8,084 bases of DNA from assembly GCA_009827205.1 (NCBI GenBank), contig WUAK01000126.1, positions 1 through 8,084 on the forward strand, in the 5' to 3' direction. Below, in pieces: positions 1-6,196 of this stretch (position 1 is its first letter; each line of letters begins with the position of its first letter). Under the pieces are notes generated by a model. It saw only the letters and a list, made by a program, of their open reading frames with translations. It was not told the origin of the DNA and did no database searches. A program made the position numbers and the translations under genes. The stretch is from Phycisphaeraceae bacterium (GTDB lineage Bacteria; Planctomycetota; Phycisphaerae; Phycisphaerales; UBA1924).

Positions 1-16
1 CCAAGGAAGCCAAGTG

Positions 17-490
17 ATGACCCCCGCAGAGAACAACCCCGAATCAGGTCGATCGTCGAGCCAGTCTCCCGGAGAGATCCGTCTGGGATTGGGTGTTGTC
101 GTTCGCGAGCCAGCCCTCGAGTTCACTTTTGCCAGCAGCTCGGGCCCGGGCGGTCAGAACGTCAATCGGCGATCGACCAAGGCCCGTCTCCGCGTCAGGC
201 TCGAGGATCTGCCGCTGCGGCCCGCTGCTGCCAGGAGGCTCGCCACGATCGCAGCTGGCCTCATCACAGACGAGGGCGAGCTGATCATCACCTGTGACAC
301 CAGCAGGAGCCAGAGGGCCAACCGGGACGAGTGCATCGATCGGCTCCGCGAGCTGGTCGCGCAGGCGATGGTCGCCCCCAAGCCCCGGAAGAAGACCAAG
401 CCATCCAGAGGAGCCGTCGAACGCAGGCTCAAGGCCAAAAGGATCAAATCCGAGCGCAAATCCCGTCGAAAGCAGGACTTCGATGGCTGA
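17..490 (+). CDS. arfB: ArfB/YaeJ-type peptidyl-tRNA hydrolase (ribosome rescue factor)
   Basis: This protein of 157 residues rescues ribosomes stalled on mRNA without a usable stop codon, by hydrolysing the peptidyl-tRNA ester. The sequence shows a class I release-factor catalytic core: SSGPGGQNVN places the catalytic GGQ at residues 45-47, followed by a STKARLRV strand. There is no codon-recognition domain. The last 35 or so residues are a Lys/Arg-rich tail (KPRKKTKPSRG... ending KSERKSRRK), which in ArfB enters the empty mRNA channel. Length is close to E. coli ArfB (140 residues); the extra N-terminal 20 or so residues look disordered. ATG 17 follows AAGGA (3-7) by 9 nt; GTG at 14 in the same frame is an equal alternative adding one residue. 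The gene overlaps tsaB by 8 nt. The alternative, a PrfH-type or release-factor fragment, is less likely because of the basic tail. Confidence 0.9.
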   Translation: MTPAENNPESGRSSSQSPGEIRLGLGVVVREPALEFTFASSSGPGGQNVNRRSTKARLRVRLEDLPLRPAAARRLATIAAGLITDEGELIITCDTSRSQRANRDECIDRLRELVAQAMVAPKPRKKTKPSRGAVERRLKAKRIKSERKSRRKQDFDG

Positions 491-1175
491 CCTCACCCTC
501 GCGATCGAGTCGAGCAACCCTTCCTCGGGCGGCGAGCCAGGCGTGGCTCTAGGGCTTGTGGAGGCCGACGAGGTCACGCTCCTTGAATCTGAGCCCCTTG
601 GCGAGGGCGAAAGGCATGACGATCTGCTCATGCCCGCGATCCGGCGTCTAATGGCCCGAGCCGGCAAAGAACCCGCAGAGCTCGATCGGATCGTCTGCTC
701 CGTCGGCCCGGGCGGGTTTACGGGGCTCCGTATCGCGACCGCGGCGGCAAACATGATCGCGCTGGTTGCCGGAGCAAAGCTCTACGGCGTGCCCTCAGCG
801 TGGGTCGCGGCGGTCTCTGTCGAGGCGGATAGCACCTTTGGTGTCGCCCTCGCTTCCAAAGGTGACAGCTGCTTTATGACCTCGTTCGATGCCTTCGGAA
901 TCCCCAAAGGTGCAGGCGGACTCGTTGGCCCGGCGGCAATCGAGAATCTCGGGCTCGGATTGCTCGTCGGAGATCGGTTCCTTTCCAAAGCGATACAAGC
1001 GGAAGCGGATCGGCTTGGTCTCCGGGTTATCCCTCCCGAGTTCTCTGCGGCGTCCTGCCTCTCGCTCGCTCCGAGGGCTCTTGAGGTCCGGGTAGGCGAG
1101 CTCGTGCCGCTCTACGGCCGGGAAGCCGAGGCGGTGACCAAGTGGCGCCAGCTACACCCCGATTCCGGTGTGTAA
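483..1175 (+). CDS. tsaB: TsaB, tRNA threonylcarbamoyladenosine (t6A37) biosynthesis subunit
   Basis: TsaB (YeaZ family) is the non-catalytic ASKHA-fold partner that binds TsaD, and with TsaE makes t6A at position 37 of ANN-decoding tRNAs in the cytoplasm. The 230-residue product, near the usual 220-240, begins with LTLAIESSNPSS..GVALG (the family's LAIDTS start), has HDDLLMPAI (residues 45-53, like HxxxLxPxI), the hallmark SVGPGGFTGLRIA (73-85, usually GPGSFTGLRIG), and a C-terminal PLYGREAEA (209-217) resembling the PxYLRxxEA end. A small insert (GGEPG, about residues 16-20) interrupts the first hairpin. The frame is open to 294, but homology begins at ATG 483, preceded by AGGA at 474-477 with 5 nt spacing. 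The start lies inside the end of arfB, so coupled translation is likely. No tsaD, tsaE or rimI is in view. Confidence 0.9.
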   Translation: MADLTLAIESSNPSSGGEPGVALGLVEADEVTLLESEPLGEGERHDDLLMPAIRRLMARAGKEPAELDRIVCSVGPGGFTGLRIATAAANMIALVAGAKLYGVPSAWVAAVSVEADSTFGVALASKGDSCFMTSFDAFGIPKGAGGLVGPAAIENLGLGLLVGDRFLSKAIQAEADRLGLRVIPPEFSAASCLSLAPRALEVRVGELVPLYGREAEAVTKWRQLHPDSGV

Positions 1176-1208
1176 ATCTGTTTGCGTGACGACCACGATC
1201 TCGGTGTG

Positions 1209-1240
1209 AAGTTGGGCAAGTTGGGAACCGACGATCGGTT
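1209..1240. promoter_or_regulatory. Tandem 9-nt repeat and perfect inverted repeat upstream of the HTH-receiver gene (candidate operator)
   Basis: In the 116-nt gap after tsaB, AAGTTGGGC (1209-1217) is followed at once by AAGTTGGGA (1218-1226), matching at 8 of 9 positions. The second copy runs into a perfect 6-bp inverted repeat, AACCGA (1226-1231), spacer CGA, TCGGTT (1235-1240). The site lies 52 nt upstream of the ATG of the HTH-receiver gene, a plausible place for an operator, perhaps for autoregulation. It has no T-run, so it does not look like an intrinsic terminator. I found no convincing -35/-10 pair with normal spacing, so the regulatory role is inference only. Confidence 0.3.
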
Positions 1241-1291
1241 ATGGCGCTGCCCGCACGGACGCGGAGTGTGCGCTGATCGTGAGGGCCAGGC

Positions 1292-1924
1292 ATGGCAGAT
1301 TCCGCTCAGACCGACTTTGCTCGGAAGAAAATCTTCACCACAGGCGAGGCTGCGCAGGTCTGCAAGGTCAGCCAGCAGACGATCATCCGCTGCTTCGACT
1401 CGGGCAGGCTGACGGGCTTCCGTGTGCCTGGCTCCAAGTTCCGGAGGATCCCGCGCGAGGAACTCATCCGTTTCATGAACGCCAATGACATCCCCCTCGA
1501 TCTACTCGAGGGCGAGGTCAAGCGCATCCTGTGCGTTGATGACGACCCGCAGATCATCGAGCTGTTCCGTGATCTGCTCGGCGGTGACAGCAGGTTCGAG
1601 GTCGAGTTCTGCGGCACGGGCTACGACGCCGGTCTGCTGACCGCGAGCTTCAAGCCGCACCTCATGCTGCTGGACTACAAGCTGCCCGACATCAACGGCA
1701 ACGAGGTCTGCAAGCGCATCCGCTCAACGGAGGATCTGTCGAGCATCAAGGTGATCTTCATCTCGGGTGTCATCGACCGCGCCGAGGCAGACTCGCTGCT
1801 CACCGCGGGCGCTGACGCGTTCCTCAAGAAACCGTTCGATATTGAAGAGCTCATGGGCTCTATCGAGCAGCTCCTCGGTATCGAGGCGCACCACGGGAAC
1901 AACGGCTCGGCGCGCGGCGGCTGA
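1292..1924 (+). CDS. Response regulator with N-terminal excisionase/MerR-like HTH and C-terminal receiver domain
   Basis: A 210-residue two-domain protein, probably a DNA-binding response regulator. Residues 15-64 form an excisionase/MerR-like winged HTH: FTTGEAAQVCKVSQQT, then the wing CFDSGRLTGFRVPGSKFRRI and a PREELIRFM helix. Residues 77-197 are a complete CheY-like receiver: acidic cluster D83-D85 (CVDDDP), phospho-acceptor D128 (MLLDYKLPDINGNE), switch residue S158 (FISG) and invariant K180 (FLKKPF). All residues needed for phosphorylation are present. The domain order is the reverse of common OmpR or NarL regulators. The ATG is preceded by GTGAGG (1279-1284) with 7 nt spacing, and homology starts soon after. 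The kinase gene follows 13 nt downstream, so it is the likely phosphodonor. The last 12 or so residues are Gly/Asn-rich and probably disordered. Target promoters are unknown. Confidence 0.85.
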   Translation: MADSAQTDFARKKIFTTGEAAQVCKVSQQTIIRCFDSGRLTGFRVPGSKFRRIPREELIRFMNANDIPLDLLEGEVKRILCVDDDPQIIELFRDLLGGDSRFEVEFCGTGYDAGLLTASFKPHLMLLDYKLPDINGNEVCKRIRSTEDLSSIKVIFISGVIDRAEADSLLTAGADAFLKKPFDIEELMGSIEQLLGIEAHHGNNGSARGG

Positions 1925-1937
1925 GCGGAGTGCGCGC

Positions 1938-4220
1938 ATGGCTGAGGGCAACACACCAAGCGAGAAGCAGAAGGTCGAGCTGATCCTCGAGAGAATTGAT
2001 CAGCTGCCCACGCTCTCGCCCATCGCGCAGAAACTCCTCGACGCGGCGAACAACGACGATGTCGATATCAACGAGCTTGCGGCGCTCATCGAGTCGGACC
2101 CCGCGCTCACGGGTCGGGTGCTCTCGATGTGCCGGCGCAGTGACAAAGGCCTCGACAGCATCACTTCCGTCATGCACGCGATCACGATGCTGGGTCTCGA
2201 GGCGATCCGCGCCGCGGTTCTGAGCCTCGAGGTCTATGAAATTCTCGCGCCTGCAGACGATGAAGCGGGCGCGTTCGACGGCAAGGGTCACTGGCAGGCG
2301 TGCCTCTCGGTTGCGGTCACCGCGGAACTCATCGCGAGTGAATCGCCCACGAGCGGCACCAGGCCAGAGGCCGCGTTCACGGCCGGGCTCTTGCACGGGC
2401 TCGGGCGTTCAGCGCTCAATATCGCACTGCCCGGTTCATACGGCAAAGTGCTCCGCGTCGCGGAGCAGCGCGGCGAAGATTCGGCGGCTCTGGAGCGCGA
2501 GCTCATCGGGTTAGACCACCATGCCGCGGGGAGAAGGCTCGCCGAGCATTGGGGGTTGCCCAAAGCACTCCAGGACATCGCTTGGCTCTACGACCTGCCC
2601 GCCGAGAGCATCCCTGATATAGAACACCGCGAGCTGATCGGGATGATCGCGTGCGCGCGATCCCTCTGCCGGCGGATGAATCTTGGGTGGTTCGGTGATT
2701 TCGGCCAACCGGCGGATATCGAGAGGCTTGCGCAGAAGTTCGGGCTTGATCACGAGGTCGTCGAGGGCGTCTCGACACAGATCCACGAGCGGGTCGCTGA
2801 CCGTTGTGCCGCGTTCGGCATGGAGGAGGTCACACCCGTCGAGGTGCTGCTCCAGTCCGTCACACGCGCCAACGCGAGGCTCGCGGCGATGAACCGGACG
2901 CTCGCGATCCGCGGCACGCAGGGCATCCAGCAGAAAAAGATCCTCGACGCGATCGGTGAGTTCTGCGAGGAGAGCCACCACGGCAGCGGGCTGGCCAACG
3001 CGATGTCGCACATCGCACGCTCGGCTTCGGATCTCATCGACGGCGATCTCTTTACGATCGTGACACAGGCGGACCGACGCCAGCACTGGCGCGTGTTCAG
3101 GTTCACGCACGACGGTCAGCTGGTGCGATCAGAGGTGCTCGAGCCGCCGCCGATCACAGACAACGAGCGGGCAACGCTCTCGATGCTCGCCGACTCGAAC
3201 GAAGCGATGAAGCACGGCTCAACGATCATGCCCTGGCTCTGCAGGTACGCAGCTGAAGCGACGGAACCCGAGGATGTACGCGTACTGCCTCTCTTGACTG
3301 GCGAGGAATCGATCGACAGGCCCGGTCAGTCGGCTCTGCTTCTGGTCGAGAGTGACTTTGAGGAGTCGGTCCGCAGTTCGATCCAGCGCAAAGCGCTGCT
3401 CTCGGTCTGGGGGATGGCAGTCGCGTCGGCGCTTCGTCACGAGGACAGCAGAAGGCTGAGCGACGAGCTCGCGGATCGACACCGCGACCTGACTGCAACG
3501 CAGGCCAAGCTCGCCGAGAGTCAATCGATGGCGCGTCTGGGTGTGATGACAGCCGGCGCTGCGCACGAGATGAACAACCCGCTGACGGTTATCAAGGGGT
3601 ATGCCCAGGTCCTGCGTACCCGCGTGGGAGACCCGGAGCTGCGCAAGATTGCGGAGAAGGTCGGTCAGTCGGCGCAGGAGATCAGCGATCTGATCTCGAG
3701 CATGAACCTCATCGCAGATCCGCCCGAGCCAAAGCCAGAGAAGTCGTCGATCCAGAGTCTCATCAACGAGGCGGTGATGGCATCACGCGAACGGACGCGC
3801 ATGAACTGCGCCTCACGGGTATCGGTGCCGTCACATTTCCCGGTGGCGTTGGTTGATCCGCAACTCCTTAGACAGGCGTTGATTGAGCTGATCAGCAACG
3901 CGGCGGAATCGGGATCTGACGAAATCATCGAGATACGTGTTCAAATCGATCAACTCGACGACCGACTCCTGCTCATGGTCAAGGACCACGGCCGGGGCAT
4001 GTCCCAGAAGACCGTCGAGCACGCGTTCGATCCATTCTTCAGCGACAAGCCCGCGGGCAGACAGACCGGGCTCGGTTTGTGCAGGGCACGCCGCGTCATC
4101 GAGCTGATGGGCGGCACGGTTTCGCTCTCGTCCAAGGAGGGACAGGGAACGCGGGCGCTAGTGACACTCCCCTCGTGGAGGGTGTCTGAGAAGGACAGAG
4201 AGATCGGCAAGGCGGCGTAG
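1938..4220 (+). CDS. Soluble HDOD-domain sensor histidine kinase
   Basis: A 760-residue protein with no transmembrane segment or signal peptide, so a cytoplasmic sensor kinase. Residues about 12-250 are an HDOD domain (LPTLSPIAQKLL; LIESDPALTGRVL; GLDHHAAGRRLAEHWGLP), a signalling relative of HD phosphohydrolases usually thought to lack catalysis. Residues about 330-500 look GAF-like, then a short coiled coil (505-530) leads into HisKA with phospho-acceptor H543 in AAHEMNNPL. The ATPase domain has an N-box (QALIELISNAAES, N654), G1 (DHGRGM, D683), F-box (FDPFF, 697-701) and G2 (TGLGL, 710-714). All catalytic boxes are intact; NtrB-like kinases are nearest by motif. ATG 1938 follows GGAG (1926-1929) by 8 nt and begins the HDOD homology, so the open frame back to 1767 is not used. 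It lies between two receiver genes in one operon. Confidence 0.87.
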   Translation: MAEGNTPSEKQKVELILERIDQLPTLSPIAQKLLDAANNDDVDINELAALIESDPALTGRVLSMCRRSDKGLDSITSVMHAITMLGLEAIRAAVLSLEVYEILAPADDEAGAFDGKGHWQACLSVAVTAELIASESPTSGTRPEAAFTAGLLHGLGRSALNIALPGSYGKVLRVAEQRGEDSAALERELIGLDHHAAGRRLAEHWGLPKALQDIAWLYDLPAESIPDIEHRELIGMIACARSLCRRMNLGWFGDFGQPADIERLAQKFGLDHEVVEGVSTQIHERVADRCAAFGMEEVTPVEVLLQSVTRANARLAAMNRTLAIRGTQGIQQKKILDAIGEFCEESHHGSGLANAMSHIARSASDLIDGDLFTIVTQADRRQHWRVFRFTHDGQLVRSEVLEPPPITDNERATLSMLADSNEAMKHGSTIMPWLCRYAAEATEPEDVRVLPLLTGEESIDRPGQSALLLVESDFEESVRSSIQRKALLSVWGMAVASALRHEDSRRLSDELADRHRDLTATQAKLAESQSMARLGVMTAGAAHEMNNPLTVIKGYAQVLRTRVGDPELRKIAEKVGQSAQEISDLISSMNLIADPPEPKPEKSSIQSLINEAVMASRERTRMNCASRVSVPSHFPVALVDPQLLRQALIELISNAAESGSDEIIEIRVQIDQLDDRLLLMVKDHGRGMSQKTVEHAFDPFFSDKPAGRQTGLGLCRARRVIELMGGTVSLSSKEGQGTRALVTLPSWRVSEKDREIGKAA

Positions 4221-4252
4221 TCCGCCAAGCCACGGAAGGCGAGATCGAGTCG

Positions 4253-5455
4253 ATGGGTATGACGCGGAGAAACAACAACAGCGAAGAAGGCGGCCGGCGC
4301 AACCGTGTCCGCGCCCGCGCCAGCCAGAGCATTGAGCCTGTCCCCGCCGAGCGTCACGCCTTGGCGCGAGCCCTCGTCGTTTCTGAAACCGACGCGACAG
4401 CCATGCTCGTGGGCCCGACGCTGGGCGAACTCGAGATCCCGATGGAGTGTGAGTGCGGAACGAGCGAGGCGCTTGTCCGCATCGATTCCAACGACCGGCC
4501 GCGTATCGATCTCATCTTGCTCGACAACAGCATCCACGACGCCGACGAATTCGCAAAGCAGCTCTCGCTCGATCACCCATCGATCGCGCTCGTGGTCATC
4601 AGCCAGAACGCGACACTCGACGAGGCCATCGACGCGATGCGCGCCGGCGCGGTTGACCTGATCAACGCAGCCGACGGCCCGGACAACGCTCGGCCCGCGA
4701 TCCACGCGGCGCTCGAACGCGCACGCATCGCCAGGCACCGCGAAGACCGGACGGAGCGTCTCCGCACCGTCTGCAGGAAGCTCAACAGCGCACGCCACGA
4801 GGTGACCAACCAGGTCTCCGACATGTGCAACGACCTCGTCGACGCGTACCGCGAGCTCTCGGGCGAGATCGACAAGCTCTCGGTCAGCGGGGAGTTCAAC
4901 GGCATCATCCGCCAGGAACTGGAGATCGAGTCGCTCCTGCGGGCCGTGCTCGAGTTCATCCTTGCCAAGAGCGGACCGACGAACGCTGCGGTGTTCCTGC
5001 CCGCCTCGGGCAGCGAGTACAGCCTGGGCGCGTACGTGAACGCGGACATCCCTAAGTCGAGCGTGGATTCGCTTCTTGATCATCTCGCCGAGGTCCTTGC
5101 GCCGCGTTTCGAGCACCGCCCGGGCGTGCACCAGTACGACTCCCGCCGAGAGGTGCACCGCCTGATGGGCGCCGATGCGCACTGGCTCCCCGACCAAACG
5201 CTGCTGGCGTTCCCGTGTCACCACGACGACGAGTGCCTGGCGATCGTGACGCTCTTCCGCGACGACCACGAGCCGTTTGGCTCAGAGATCGTGCAGATCC
5301 TCGAAACCATCAGCGGCCTGTTCTCGCGCCAGCTCGCGCGGATCATCCACGTCCACCACCGCCACCTGCCCAAACACAAATGGGGCGCGCTGGGCGACGA
5401 GCCCGACAACTACGACTTCGATGACGGGCCGGACGATATCGATCTGGCGGCGTAA
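4253..5455 (+). CDS. Degenerate receiver (pseudo-receiver) - coiled coil - GAF-like protein
   Basis: A 400-residue soluble protein. After a basic, probably disordered N-terminus (1-35), residues 38-160 have the receiver pattern: ALVVSETD in strand 1, DLILLDNS with the phospho-acceptor D91 kept, VVISQNAT (S117), then AGAVDLINAAD. The acidic pair of strand 1 is replaced (S44-E45-T46) and the invariant Lys of strand 5 is Ala/Asn (about 138-140), so normal phosphorylation is unlikely. Residues about 160-222 are a helical, probably coiled-coil linker. Residues 225-362 look like a GAF sensor domain (LLRAVLEFILAKSG.TNAAVFL; LLAFPCHHDDECLAIVTL). The tail has a His-rich stretch (366-375) and an acidic end. 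ATG 4253 follows GGAAGG (4234-4239) by 13 nt; ATG 4259 is an alternative. It is 32 nt after the kinase gene, so probably cotranscribed. Ligand and partner are unknown. Confidence 0.75.
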   Translation: MGMTRRNNNSEEGGRRNRVRARASQSIEPVPAERHALARALVVSETDATAMLVGPTLGELEIPMECECGTSEALVRIDSNDRPRIDLILLDNSIHDADEFAKQLSLDHPSIALVVISQNATLDEAIDAMRAGAVDLINAADGPDNARPAIHAALERARIARHREDRTERLRTVCRKLNSARHEVTNQVSDMCNDLVDAYRELSGEIDKLSVSGEFNGIIRQELEIESLLRAVLEFILAKSGPTNAAVFLPASGSEYSLGAYVNADIPKSSVDSLLDHLAEVLAPRFEHRPGVHQYDSRREVHRLMGADAHWLPDQTLLAFPCHHDDECLAIVTLFRDDHEPFGSEIVQILETISGLFSRQLARIIHVHHRHLPKHKWGALGDEPDNYDFDDGPDDIDLAA

Positions 5456-5497
5456 GAAGCCCCGCAGCTGCGCTCACATCGTGTGCTCGGTATGAAA

Positions 5498-5534
5498 CTC
5501 GTGCGGCGTGATTCCCAAGAATCTGTCGCACGGG
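5498..5534 (+). promoter_or_regulatory. Strong interrupted hairpin between the signalling and flotillin operons
   Basis: CTCGTGCGGCG (5498-5508) can pair with TGTCGCACGGG (5524-5534) over 11 positions, three of them G-U besides one more at 5499/5533 counted among them only as wobble pairs. After a single bulged T (5509), GATTC (5510-5514) pairs perfectly with GAATC (5519-5523) around a CCAA tetraloop. About 16 pairs fit in 37 nt of the 156-nt gap. There is no T-run after it, so it is not a classic intrinsic terminator. It could act as a factor-assisted or T-less terminator of the upstream operon, as a leader structure of the downstream operon, or as a protein-binding site. The role is inference. 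No clear -35/-10 promoter was found in the gap. Confidence 0.4.
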
Positions 5535-5611
5535 GCAGCATCCATAAAAGCGGATAGACTCGCATCACGGCCGGCACTGCCCCTATGGGCCGGGAAAGGT
5601 ATTGGTGCGCC

Positions 5612-6196
5612 ATGCTCGACAGCCTGTTCTCCAACGGCGGGATCTGGTTCTCGATCCCGGCGATCATCGGGACGATCTACTTCCTTATTCAGATCTTCAT
5701 GGGAGGCATCGGGGGCGATCTCGATATCGATGTCGACCTCGAAGGCGCAGGCGACGTCGGCCTGGGCGATGCACCCGGCGCCGAGTTCGGCGTGCTCAGC
5801 GCACAGACACTCAGCGCGTTCTTCATGGGATCGGGCTGGATGGGCTTCGCGGCTCTGCGACTGCTCGACTTCGGGTTCACAGGCGCGGTCCTGGTCGCGA
5901 TCGGCGCGGGCGTGTTCTTCGCGTGGCTGATCATCAAGGTCATGCGCACGATGATGAGGCTTCAGAACTCGGGCAACGTCGCGATCCGTGACACGGTCGG
6001 GCTCTCGGGTGATGTGTACGTGCAGGTGCCGCCCGAGGGGCAGGGCATGGGACGCGTCAAGGTCGTGCTCGGCAGCCGCCAGCGCGAGTTCAACTGCGTC
6101 CAGGTCGGCAGCGACCCGATCCCCTCACGCACGAGCGTGCAGGTCACCGACGCCAACGCGACCACAAACACACTTACAGTTGAGCGTTCATCATGA
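5612..6196 (+). CDS. NfeD-like / YqiJ-type membrane protein with C-terminal OB fold
   Basis: A 194-residue inner-membrane protein. Hydrophobic segments lie at about 11-30 (IWFSIPAIIGTIYFLIQIFM), 65-84 and 88-110. Between the first two is an acidic loop (35-60) with alternating Asp (DLDIDVDLEG). The soluble C-terminal part (about 122-194: NVAIRDTVGLSGDVYVQVP, RVKVVLGSRQREFNCVQV, TSVQVTDANATTNTLTVE) is beta-rich and fits the OB fold of NfeD proteins. These proteins accompany flotillins (yqiJ-yqiK in E. coli, yuaF-floT in B. subtilis) and help organise membrane microdomains. Its stop overlaps the flotillin start by 4 nt, which strongly supports this call. ATG 5612 is chosen: GGAAAGG (5593-5599) precedes it by 12 nt. 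ATG 5585 in the same frame lacks a visible ribosome-binding site and adds nine polar residues before the membrane segment. Confidence 0.82.
   Translation: MLDSLFSNGGIWFSIPAIIGTIYFLIQIFMGGIGGDLDIDVDLEGAGDVGLGDAPGAEFGVLSAQTLSAFFMGSGWMGFAALRLLDFGFTGAVLVAIGAGVFFAWLIIKVMRTMMRLQNSGNVAIRDTVGLSGDVYVQVPPEGQGMGRVKVVLGSRQREFNCVQVGSDPIPSRTSVQVTDANATTNTLTVERSS

Noticed and set aside
294..482. N-terminal extension of tsaB to an upstream ATG
   Set aside because: The extra 63 residues lie inside arfB, look random (Pro/Ser/Arg-rich), and TsaB homology starts at ATG 483 with a good AGGA site.
44..754. A 236-codon open frame on the - strand opposite arfB and tsaB
   Set aside because: It crosses two well-supported + strand genes, has no motif, and is expected at this GC content.
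1244..1273. CGCAC/GTGCG inverted repeat before the HTH-receiver gene
   Set aside because: 5 pairs across an 11-nt loop, not better than chance at this composition.
1767..1937. N-terminal extension of the HDOD kinase to an upstream ATG
   Set aside because: The extra 57 residues overlap the receiver domain of the previous gene and are Ser/Arg-rich; ATG 1938 has GGAG at 8 nt spacing.
3950..5269. A 439-codon open frame on the - strand opposite the pseudo-receiver gene
   Set aside because: Low-complexity Arg/Val/Asp/His-rich translation, no domain, and opposite a gene with clear receiver and GAF patterns and operon spacing.
5541..5560. Possible -10 elements (CATAAA, TAGACT) upstream of the NfeD-like gene
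   Set aside because: No -35-like hexamer at 16-18 nt spacing; the matches are weak and the promoter classes of this organism are unknown.
5571..5593. Small hairpin CCGGC/GCCGG just before the NfeD ribosome-binding site
   Set aside because: Only 5 pairs with a 13-nt loop; such stems are common by chance in this GC-rich sequence.
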